Source: an uncultured Bacteroidia bacterium
GTDB taxonomy: Bacteria > Bacteroidota > Bacteroidia > SpSt-205
Direction: 5' to 3'
DNA length: 9,883 bases
NCBI GenBank assembly: GCA_937995505.1
Contig: CALKJV010000076.1
Location: 1 to 9,883 of the forward strand
In this document: one piece after another, positions 1-6,836 of the stretch
Layout of the letters: the number at the start of each line of letters is the position of its first letter
Numbering within the stretch: the first letter of the stretch is position 1
Program-made: the position numbers and the translations under genes
Notes under the pieces: generated by a model
What the model saw: the letters and a program-made list of their open reading frames with translations, nothing else
Told to the model about the DNA's origin: nothing
Database searches by the model: none

Positions 1-2318
1 TCGTCGTACACAATGGCTTTTATCCCCTGTACGAGACCTTTGAAGAAGGGTGGGAAGGCCGCCCCGTACCCGCCAACCTCTGGCGAGTAGTCGACCCTAA
101 TAACGACTGCTTCACTTGGCGTCCAGGCCATTGCGTAGGCAGTAATGGCCAGCGCACTACCGCTATGTTTGTCAATCTCTGGGCTTACATGGAGACCGGG
201 CGGCGCGACGAACTTCATACCCCCCTTATTGACCTAACCAATGCCCCCAGCACTGTCCAGCTACAGTTTGACGTAGCCTACGCCCGCTACGATAACTCCA
301 GCACCGATGAACTTCGGGTAGAAGTAGCTACAGCTTGCGGTACGACTTGGGCGGCTGCGGCTATCTTCTCTCAGTCGGGAGCCGCCCTGGCTACGACAGC
401 AAATACCACAGCCCGCTTCGTCCCCACCGCAGCAAACCAGTGGCAACCCCGCACCGTTAGCCTTAGTAGCTATGTAGGGCAGGTTATCCGCCTGCGCTTC
501 GTAACCGTAAATCAATACGGCAACTGTATCTGGATTGATAACGTGCGCATCACGCATCAGCCAATGGTATTTTGGGCCGACTCGGGGCAGGTAGCGCGCG
601 AAGAGCTTACCTGGACACCCTTGGCGGGAGATTGCCGCCGCTACCGAGACTTCCAGATACCTGTGCGCATCTCTGCTGCTCCCTCCGCTAATGTAACTGT
701 ATCCGTGACAGCAGCCCCGTCCAGCAGCGCTCGGGATGGAATTGATTTCAGCATTCTCACACCGACACTCACATTTCCCAGCGGTAGCACCGCCGCTCAA
801 AATGTAACCGTGCGCGTCTTTGAGGACCAGGCTATCGAGCCTTTGCGGGTAGCGGAGCTCCAACTAAGTGTAACGAGCGGCCCAGCGACCGTACCCACTA
901 ACCGCCGCACCTATCGCCTCTGGATAGAAGACAATGACTTTTTCCCGCCCGAAGTGATCCTGTGGCAGGAAAACTTTGAAAGTGGGATAGGCGGCTTCAC
1001 ACAAGTAACGGTGACTAGCGGCTCCAACCAGTGGGTGCGCGGGAATGCCTCTACCACGGGCATGACTGGATCTTCCCTCTACATCACAAATAACACCAGT
1101 GCTACTCCCCCGCCTTATGCCTACACTATTACCTCTACGAGCCGCGTAGCCGCTGTCTCTCCAGCAATTAACACTACTGGCGCCACTGACCTCGTACTGG
1201 CCTTTGATGTAAATGTCGGTGGGGAGTATGATGGCGCCACCTTGTATGACTTCGGGCGGCTCTTTTATTCCACTACTTCGGCTACGGGGGGCTTTCAGCC
1301 TCTTATCGGCTGCGCATGGGGGAATAATACCTGCCTCCTTGCTAACATGCAGCGCAGCCAGAGCCTGTATGGCTACCCTGGCCTCGTACGGCGCATCTAT
1401 GTAGCTCTCCCGACAGCTACTTGGAACCAGCCTAACCTTTGGCTCGCTTGGCGCTGGGATAACAATAACAATAGCGCTGGTACACAGCCCCCTATGGCTA
1501 TTGACAACATCGTCCTATACGGTCGCAGAACTCCCGCTATTGAGACAGCTACGGCTTCTACCAGCGTATATTTCGGTCCGGGGGACTCCCTGTATGCTTA
1601 CAATCCTACTGACGGCGACCTCCTTCTTCGCTTGGTCAATCCCTCTACGACCAATTTTGGTTGTACGCAAGTGCAGATTGACCGCACCGGCACCAGCGCA
1701 CAAGCGCTACGGCCGACCCATACCTCTGCCGAGTATGTAACCGACAAAACCTACCGAGTAATCCCTGCCAATTCCACCACTGGCACCTACCATATCACCC
1801 TTTACTATACGAATGCGGAGGTCTTGGGATACGAAGCAGCTACGAGCCAGAGCTGGAATACAGCCCCCTATGTGGTAAAGGCCGACAATAGTATCACGGC
1901 GGAGTTTACTGCACCGTCCCCGACTTATCAGCTCAGCACCGTGCGAGCTGTGGGGAATTACGGCACGACAGGGCGATGGATTTGGGGGCAGTTTAGTGGG
2001 TTTTCGGGGTTTGCGGCGGGGGCACCTCCTCCCTTGGCGCAGCGTCCTTCTGTACCCGCCGAAACCGCACCAGAGCCCTATCGCTTTTGGGCCGAGTCAC
2101 CTTTTCAGGGGATCTTACGCTTCCAGGCAGAGGAGGACTTTGCCACCCTCCAGCTGCGCAATCTCGCTGGAGCAGTCCTATGGCAAGCTACCGGCCCCTT
2201 TAAGGCAGGAAATTACAGCTTATCTGCGCCGAGCCTACCTGCAGGAGTGTATATCTTAGAGTGGGTAGCAGGTTCAGGACAGCCACTCGCCCGCCAAAAA
2301 GTCCTCGCCCTACCTTGA
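1..2318 (+). CDS. Secreted multidomain protein with T9SS sorting domain, 5'-truncated; paralog of the M43 protease gene downstream
   Basis: The frame is open from the left edge (first full codon at 3) to TGA at 2316-2318, giving 771 visible residues. The ATG at 165 is internal, because the residues before it already align with the downstream paralog. Counting from the codon at 3: a MAM-like/choice-of-anchor J jelly-roll domain (about 1-185, ending IWIDNVRITH), a Calx-beta-like domain (about 187-312, ending IEDND), a second jelly-roll domain (about 315-510, ending MAIDNIVLYGRR), a beta-rich segment, a Pro/Ala-rich linker, and a C-terminal type A T9SS sorting domain (about 690-771) containing NLAGAVLWQATGPFKAGNYS. 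Paired cysteines (NNDCFTW/GHCVG, IGCAW/NNTCLL) are shared with the paralog and suggest disulfides outside the cytoplasm. The sorting domain should direct export through the outer membrane. The head of the protein is outside the window; an M43 protease head, as in the paralog, is an inference. Function otherwise unknown; probably adhesion or substrate binding. Confidence 0.87.
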   Translation, partial: VVHNGFYPLYETFEEGWEGRPVPANLWRVVDPNNDCFTWRPGHCVGSNGQRTTAMFVNLWAYMETGRRDELHTPLIDLTNAPSTVQLQFDVAYARYDNSSTDELRVEVATACGTTWAAAAIFSQSGAALATTANTTARFVPTAANQWQPRTVSLSSYVGQVIRLRFVTVNQYGNCIWIDNVRITHQPMVFWADSGQVAREELTWTPLAGDCRRYRDFQIPVRISAAPSANVTVSVTAAPSSSARDGIDFSILTPTLTFPSGSTAAQNVTVRVFEDQAIEPLRVAELQLSVTSGPATVPTNRRTYRLWIEDNDFFPPEVILWQENFESGIGGFTQVTVTSGSNQWVRGNASTTGMTGSSLYITNNTSATPPPYAYTITSTSRVAAVSPAINTTGATDLVLAFDVNVGGEYDGATLYDFGRLFYSTTSATGGFQPLIGCAWGNNTCLLANMQRSQSLYGYPGLVRRIYVALPTATWNQPNLWLAWRWDNNNNSAGTQPPMAIDNIVLYGRRTPAIETATASTSVYFGPGDSLYAYNPTDGDLLLRLVNPSTTNFGCTQVQIDRTGTSAQALRPTHTSAEYVTDKTYRVIPANSTTGTYHITLYYTNAEVLGYEAATSQSWNTAPYVVKADNSITAEFTAPSPTYQLSTVRAVGNYGTTGRWIWGQFSGFSGFAAGAPPPLAQRPSVPAETAPEPYRFWAESPFQGILRFQAEEDFATLQLRNLAGAVLWQATGPFKAGNYSLSAPSLPAGVYILEWVAGSGQPLARQKVLALP
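3..2318 (+). repeat. Tandem paralogous module, copy 1 (adhesive tail plus sorting domain)
   Basis: This segment aligns end to end with 3790-6111. The lengths are 2316 and 2322 bases, so insertions and deletions nearly cancel out over the whole region. In the Calx-beta to jelly-roll junction (819-980 against 4606-4767) 51 of 54 residues are identical while 32 of 162 bases differ, by hand count. This indicates an older duplication under strong protein-level constraint. Confidence 0.85.
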
Positions 2319-2337
2319 GCTGCCCCCTTGCTCAAGG
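2313..2337 (+). terminator. Stem-loop over the stop codon of the upstream paralog, possible terminator
   Basis: A perfect 8-base inverted repeat, CCTTGAGC and GCTCAAGG, with a 9-base loop. The left arm includes the TGA stop of the first gene. The stem is sound but no T-run follows (the next bases are CGAAAGGG), so it is not a canonical intrinsic terminator. It could act as a 3'-end stabiliser or a weak terminator separating the two paralogs. Confidence 0.4.
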
Positions 2338-2404
2338 CGAAAGGGTAGAGTCATTCGCTTCGTGCGTGCCCTGTGCTCACCAGTCGTGCTACTCGTATAT
2401 TATT

Positions 2405-2412
2405 TATATTTG
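2405..2412 (+). promoter_or_regulatory. Bacteroidota-type -7 promoter box (TATATTTG) for the metalloprotease gene
   Basis: TATATTTG fits the Bacteroidota sigma-A -7 consensus TAnnTTTG exactly and lies in the only strongly AT-rich stretch of the 100-base gap between the two paralogs. No TTTG or TTG element is visible 17-23 bases upstream, so the -33 half is missing or weak. The box ends 6 bases before ATG 2419, so transcription would begin within a few bases of the start codon. No Shine-Dalgarno sequence is seen. It may instead be an AT-rich translation-initiation region. Confidence 0.42.
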
Positions 2413-2418
2413 TTTGAT

Positions 2419-5400
2419 ATGCGTTCCCTGCTAGCGCTCCTTAGCTTGAGCGTAGGATTAGAGCTCTCGGCACAGAGTCATCGAGTTCGCTGCTGGACTG
2501 TGGAGGCTGATAGCCTTATGCGGGCTCTCTACCCCGCAGAATGGATCAGCCTTGATGAACTGGAACCCCTCCTTCAGAGTGCTGTGCAGGCTAAAAAGCA
2601 AGCATTAGCCCAGCATAGGACGATTGGGGGAGTGTATCAGATTCCTGTGGTGTTTCATGTCATCCACAATGGTGAGCCTGAAGGTAGTGGCCGAAACATC
2701 CCCACTGCCAATATCCTCCACCAGCTAGAGGTACTGAATGAAGACTTTCGTCGGAAAGAGGGTACGCCAGGCTGGAACGATGACCCTCACGGAACGGATA
2801 CCCGCATTGAGTTTGTCCTTGCCAAACGCGACCCTGATGGCAATCCCACCACGGGCATCGTACGCTGGAATCGCAATGACTGGGGCTGGAATCCTCCTCC
2901 TTATAACGTTAGCTACATCCAGACCACCATCAAACCTAATACCATCTGGGAGCCATCCCAGTACCTCAATATCTGGGTGATAGATGTCGGCGGTGGTATT
3001 GTGGGATATGCGCAGTTTCCGAGTTTCTCTGCTCTATTGGGGATGCCTGGGGATGCTGGCGACCCTAACGGCACCTCCAACTGTACCCAATCCGCCCTCA
3101 CCGACGGCGTAGTGCTAACGTATGATGTGGTCGGCTCTACCCAGAAGGGCTCCACCGGTATTGCAGTTCCTTATCAGCTTGGCCGAACCGCTACGCATGA
3201 GGTAGGTCACTGGCTCGGCCTACGCCATCCTTGGGGAGATGGAGACTGTACCGTAGATGACTACTGCGAGGACACGCCACTGTGCAACGGAGCCTCTTTC
3301 GGCTGCCCGGTCAATCCTCCCTCTTGTACCCCCGGTGTACGCCGCATGATAGAGAACTATATGGACTACTCCGATGATGGCTGCCTGAATATCTTTACCC
3401 TTGACCAGGCGCTGCGTATGCGGGCTGTACTGGAGACCTCTCGTCGGAGCCTCCTAAGCTCACCAGGCCTGATTCCTCCCCATCCTACTGATGCGGCCGT
3501 AGCCGACCTCTTAGTACCTCAAGACCTCTGCCCAGGCACTTATGCCATTTCAGTCGTACTGCAAAATACCGGTACAAGCACTTCTCTCACAAATCTACCG
3601 ATAGCGTATCGCATAGATGAAGGGCCTTGGCAGACCCAGACTTGGACTGGAACCCTCAATCCGGGGGACACAACGACCTTCACACTCATCGGCCTTTCCT
3701 TCCCTACGGCGGGATGGCATACCCTTACGGTTTGCACGCAGCTACCAGGGGATCCCGACGGCACCCAAGATACGCTCACAGCCCAGCTGTATGTACACGA
3801 AGGCTTCTATCCGCTCTATGAAACCTTCGACCATGGCTGGCTAGGCCAACCTATAGTACCTACCTTTTGGAGGGTGCGAAATCCCGACCAGGACTGCATC
3901 ACTTGGGCAGCCGGTAGCTGCATAGGCGAAGGAGGTCAACCCACCACAGCCATGCATATCAACCTTTTCAGCTATCCTCAAGGAGGGCGAAGAGACGAGC
4001 TTTACACCCCCCTTATAGACCTTACAAACGCTCCCACCGGCGTGAAGCTAGAGTTTTCGCTTGCGTATCGCCCCCGAGGCACGCGAAAAGATACGCTCCT
4101 AATTGAAATAGCTACCGAGTGTGGCACCCTCTGGCAGTCAACCCCTCTCTTTCTCCAAGACGCCTCTACCGGCTTGGCTACAGGCAGCGCTTTGACTTCC
4201 CGCTTGATTCCCAGTGCCGCTTCAGATTGGCAAACCCGCACAATAGACTTAGATGCTTACAGAGGGCAGAAGGTTCGTTTGCGCTTCGTTACGAAAAATC
4301 GTTACGGAAACGCCCTCTGGATAGATAACGTGCGGCTCTCCCACGAAGCCATGGTCTTTTGGCAAGACTCAGGCAAAATTATCCGTGAAGAACTTACTTG
4401 GGCACCCTTGGCAGGTGACTGCCGCCGCTATCGGGACCTCTCGCTGCCTGTCCAGATTTCTGCCTCCCCCTCCGCAGACGTAACTCTCTCTCTCCGTACA
4501 GCCCCTTCCAGCACAGCCCGAGAAGGGGTAGATTTTGCTATCCTAACTCCGACTCTGACCTTCCCAGCAGGGAGCACCATCGCCCAGAACGCCATCGTAC
4601 GACTCTTTGAGGACCAGGCGATAGAACCCCCCCGGGTAGCCGAACTCCAACTTAGCGTAACCAGCGGTCCTGCTACCGTCCCCGCCAACCGTCGTACCTA
4701 CCGCTTATGGATAGAGGACAATGACTTTTTTCCTCCCGAAGTCATACTCTGGCAAGAAGACTTTGAGGCAGGAGAAGGAGGCTTCAGCTATGTAGACCTT
4801 ACTCCTGGCGGAGCAAACAAATGGATACGAGGTACAGGGGCAAATTTGGGCTCCGGCTTCTCCTTGTACATCTCTAATAACCCTTCCGCTGATCCGCCAC
4901 CTCATCAATATGCCCTCAATTCATCCAGCCGGATAGCCGCTGTCTCGCCTACCATCAATACTGAGGGAGCCACAGACTTAGTGCTAGCGTTTGATGCGCT
5001 TGTAGGGGGGCAATATGCCGGCAATAACCTCGTAGATTTTGGACGGGTGTTTTATTCCACTACCTCTGCGACCACAGGCTTTCAACCCTTGATAGGCTGC
5101 GCTTGGACCGCAAATACTTGCCTTTTGGCTACTCAACAGCGAGCCCAAAGCTTGTACGGCTATCCTACGCTTGTACGGCGCATCTACCTGAAATTGCCGC
5201 CAGCTACCTGGAATCAGCCCAATCTCTGGCTTGCTTGGCGCTGGGATAATAACGCTTCTGCTGGCACCCAGCCCCCTCTCGCCATAGATAATATCGTTCT
5301 CTATGGCAGAAGGGCCCCTTCTGTGGAAACAGACCCTACCTCCACGCAAGTGTATGTAGGCCCAGAAGACTCCCTGTATGTCTATAGCCCCACCGAAGGA

Positions 5401-6111
5401 AAACTGCTCTTACATATCGTAAACCTCAGCAGCCGAGATTACGGTTGTACGGAGGTTGGGGTTGATCGGGCTGGCTCGGGAGTCCTGCCCCTCCGAGCAG
5501 ACCATACCACAAACCACGCTGTAACCGAAAAAACCTTCCGCCTTAGTCCCAGAAATGCTTATCCTGATGGGCCTTATGCCCTTACCCTTTACTACACCAA
5601 CAGTGAAGTGGTGGGCTATGAGAGCGCTACCGGCCAAAGCTGGGAGGCTGCACCAGTGCTAGTTCGAGCCGAGCAGAGCATCGCAGCGGAATACACAGCC
5701 CCACAAGCCACTTATGTAGTAAGTGAGCGCCGAGTGATTGGAAACTACAGCACGACTGAGAGATGGATACGAGGAGAGTTTTTACGCTTACCCGGTGCGA
5801 TGGGCTTTGCCGCAGGAGCTCCACCCGCCCGCTATGAAGCCCCCCTTAGCTTGCAAGCCCCTATACCGGCAGCAAGGGCCTGGGTGGTTTCGCCATTCTC
5901 CACAGAACTACGCTTCTTTATAGAGCAGCCTTTCCATAGCTTATGGCTCTACAACCTCGCTGGATCAGTCGTATGGCAAGCTACCGGCCCCTTTGAAGCA
6001 GGAAACTATAGCTTATCTGCACCTAACTTGCCCGCTGGAGCTTACCTATTAGAGTGGGTAGGGCCTTCTGGAGAGATTCTCGCCCGGAAAAAGATCTTGG
6101 CTTTACCCTAA
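2419..6111 (+). CDS. Secreted M43-family (cytophagalysin/pappalysin-like) zinc metalloprotease with T9SS sorting domain
   Basis: This 1230-residue protein starts at ATG 2419, which puts a normal signal peptide (MRSLLALLSLSVGLELSAQ) at the N-terminus. The longer reading from GTG 2362 adds 19 residues that spoil it. After a short propeptide-like stretch comes the protease domain (about 75-345, opening IPVVFHVIHN). It has the zinc motif HEVGHWLGLRH: H260, H264 and H270 as ligands and E261 as the catalytic base. The metzincin Met-turn ENYMDYSD follows (M315). Next are an Ig/CARDB-like domain (about 355-460), a MAM-like/choice-of-anchor J domain (about 462-643), a Calx-beta-like domain (about 645-769), a second jelly-roll domain (about 772-965), a beta-rich segment, and a type A T9SS sorting domain (about 1150-1230, ending KKILALP). 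Everything from about residue 458 is paralogous to the gene just upstream. It should be exported by Sec and then T9SS, acting at the cell surface or in the medium on protein substrates that cannot be named. All catalytic residues are present. The 3' end overlaps the convergent rhomboid gene by 9 bases. Confidence 0.95.
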   Translation: MRSLLALLSLSVGLELSAQSHRVRCWTVEADSLMRALYPAEWISLDELEPLLQSAVQAKKQALAQHRTIGGVYQIPVVFHVIHNGEPEGSGRNIPTANILHQLEVLNEDFRRKEGTPGWNDDPHGTDTRIEFVLAKRDPDGNPTTGIVRWNRNDWGWNPPPYNVSYIQTTIKPNTIWEPSQYLNIWVIDVGGGIVGYAQFPSFSALLGMPGDAGDPNGTSNCTQSALTDGVVLTYDVVGSTQKGSTGIAVPYQLGRTATHEVGHWLGLRHPWGDGDCTVDDYCEDTPLCNGASFGCPVNPPSCTPGVRRMIENYMDYSDDGCLNIFTLDQALRMRAVLETSRRSLLSSPGLIPPHPTDAAVADLLVPQDLCPGTYAISVVLQNTGTSTSLTNLPIAYRIDEGPWQTQTWTGTLNPGDTTTFTLIGLSFPTAGWHTLTVCTQLPGDPDGTQDTLTAQLYVHEGFYPLYETFDHGWLGQPIVPTFWRVRNPDQDCITWAAGSCIGEGGQPTTAMHINLFSYPQGGRRDELYTPLIDLTNAPTGVKLEFSLAYRPRGTRKDTLLIEIATECGTLWQSTPLFLQDASTGLATGSALTSRLIPSAASDWQTRTIDLDAYRGQKVRLRFVTKNRYGNALWIDNVRLSHEAMVFWQDSGKIIREELTWAPLAGDCRRYRDLSLPVQISASPSADVTLSLRTAPSSTAREGVDFAILTPTLTFPAGSTIAQNAIVRLFEDQAIEPPRVAELQLSVTSGPATVPANRRTYRLWIEDNDFFPPEVILWQEDFEAGEGGFSYVDLTPGGANKWIRGTGANLGSGFSLYISNNPSADPPPHQYALNSSSRIAAVSPTINTEGATDLVLAFDALVGGQYAGNNLVDFGRVFYSTTSATTGFQPLIGCAWTANTCLLATQQRAQSLYGYPTLVRRIYLKLPPATWNQPNLWLAWRWDNNASAGTQPPLAIDNIVLYGRRAPSVETDPTSTQVYVGPEDSLYVYSPTEGKLLLHIVNLSSRDYGCTEVGVDRAGSGVLPLRADHTTNHAVTEKTFRLSPRNAYPDGPYALTLYYTNSEVVGYESATGQSWEAAPVLVRAEQSIAAEYTAPQATYVVSERRVIGNYSTTERWIRGEFLRLPGAMGFAAGAPPARYEAPLSLQAPIPAARAWVVSPFSTELRFFIEQPFHSLWLYNLAGSVVWQATGPFEAGNYSLSAPNLPAGAYLLEWVGPSGEILARKKILALP
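3790..6111 (+). repeat. Tandem paralogous module, copy 2
   Basis: This is the counterpart of 3-2318: same domain order, same cysteine positions and same sorting-domain ending (KKILALP here, QKVLALP in copy 1). Homology begins right after the Ig/CARDB-like domain, at YVHEGFYPLYETF, and runs to the stop codon. The left edge of the window prevents seeing whether the duplication also includes the protease domain. Confidence 0.85.
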
Positions 6112-6771
6112 GCCCAAATCCTGCCACTCCGAGGGGTGGGGACGCCGAGGAAAAACCTGCGCGACTCCCCACCCCACCACGAATCCCCCTACATGCGCCC
6201 AAAAAGCCACCCCTGCGGTGTCTCCTTCTACCAAGTTCACAAACCTATCCAGGGTGCCCTGTACCAGCTGCAGCACAAACCACAATATCAAAAACACCCG
6301 AGCCGATAACGCCGTGAAAAACCAAGGTGGAATCCAAGTGTACACCCGAGCACGCGGATAAAGCACCAAATACGCCCCCATCACCCCCGAAATAGCCCCA
6401 GAAGCTCCCACCACAGGCACCTCTGAAAGGGGATACAAAAGATGATGCAACCCGATTGCCCCTATGCCGGCCCCTAAGTAGAGTCCCGTATAGCCTACTT
6501 TTCCTAAGCCATCTTCTACATTGTCGCCAAAAACCCATAAGGTCCACATATTGAAGAGCAGGTGCAGCCAGCCTCCATGCATGAACATGGAGCTCAAGGC
6601 CCTTTCCCAAGAAAATCCTTCAGCAGGCACATACCCGAGCCGATTGAGCGCATGCACGAATCCCGCTCCTTCCTCGTAGTGCTCTACAAAAATCCAGCAG
6701 TTAGTGGCTATAAGGGCAGCTGTAATCAGGGGAAAGCTCCGAGACGGGTTGATATCCCGAATAGGTACCAT
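6103..6771 (-). CDS. Rhomboid family intramembrane serine protease
   Basis: A 222-residue polytopic membrane protein of the usual size for a minimal six-helix bacterial rhomboid. It starts with the family-typical MVPIRDINPSRSFPLITAAL leading into helix 1. The first active-site region reads FMHGGWLHLLFNMW; H70 and N74 correspond to the oxyanion-hole residues of E. coli GlpG (H150, N154). The nucleophile is S124 in VVGASGAISG (GxSG motif) and the base is H193 in FWAHVGGF. The dyad is complete, so it should be active. It would cleave transmembrane segments of inner-membrane proteins; the substrate is unknown. The tail after the last helix is short (about 15 residues, RRPHPSEWQDLGLG). It lies 65 bases downstream of nrdA on the same strand and could be read through from it, but it also has its own promoter-like box. 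Its stop TAA lies inside the last codons of the convergent metalloprotease gene. No alternative Met start exists before residue 62, so the start is well supported. Confidence 0.96.
   Translation of the reverse strand: MVPIRDINPSRSFPLITAALIATNCWIFVEHYEEGAGFVHALNRLGYVPAEGFSWERALSSMFMHGGWLHLLFNMWTLWVFGDNVEDGLGKVGYTGLYLGAGIGAIGLHHLLYPLSEVPVVGASGAISGVMGAYLVLYPRARVYTWIPPWFFTALSARVFLILWFVLQLVQGTLDRFVNLVEGDTAGVAFWAHVGGFVVGWGVAQVFPRRPHPSEWQDLGLG
6133..6175 (+). terminator. Strong GC-rich hairpin downstream of the metalloprotease stop, inside the rhomboid coding region
   Basis: GGGGTGGGGA (6133-6142) and TCCCCACCCC (6166-6175) form a perfect 10-base-pair stem. The 23-base interior can pair further: CGC with GCG, then a 2x2 mismatch, then AGG with CCT closing an AAAAA loop. 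It starts 21 bases after the metalloprotease stop codon, a good position for a + strand 3'-end structure. No T-run follows (ACCACGAATCC). On the minus strand the same bases encode the charged rhomboid tail, so the structure may be a by-product of those codons. Confidence 0.35.
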
Positions 6772-6775
6772 TCAG

Positions 6776-6783
6776 CAAAAATA
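6776..6783 (-). promoter_or_regulatory. Bacteroidota-type -7 promoter box (TATTTTTG) for the rhomboid gene
   Basis: On the minus strand TATTTTTG matches TAnnTTTG and ends 4 bases before the rhomboid ATG. It is in the 65-base gap after nrdA, suggesting the rhomboid gene can be transcribed independently of nrdA. A -33 TTTG is not evident at the expected distance. The predicted transcript would have essentially no leader. Confidence 0.4.
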
Positions 6784-6836
6784 TCATCTAAACGGCAACA
6801 TCCAGGAGCACCTCTTCTCTACCGCCTGCTTAGCGC

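Noticed and set aside
261..863. 200-codon open frame on the - strand opposite the first secreted protein
   Set aside because: It lies wholly inside a gene with clear domain homology, has no recognisable motif, and its translation is low-complexity.
2362..2418. Upstream GTG start for the metalloprotease, adding 19 residues
   Set aside because: The extension places a second hydrophobic stretch before a normal signal peptide, and the promoter-like box at 2405-2412 would lie inside the coding region. ATG 2419 is the simpler start.
5307..5323. Palindrome CAGAAGGG-C-CCCTTCTG
   Set aside because: A near-perfect 8-base inverted repeat with a 1-base centre, but it lies within coding sequence, is absent at the matching place in the paralog, and one such match in 10 kb can occur by chance.
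4984..5349. 121-codon open frame on the - strand opposite the metalloprotease
   Set aside because: It is antisense to the second jelly-roll domain, has no domain signature, and has no equivalent at the matching position in the first paralog.
6772..6836. Terminator between nrdA and the rhomboid gene
   Set aside because: No stem of useful length followed by a T-run was found; the T-run present is part of the promoter-like box next to the rhomboid start.
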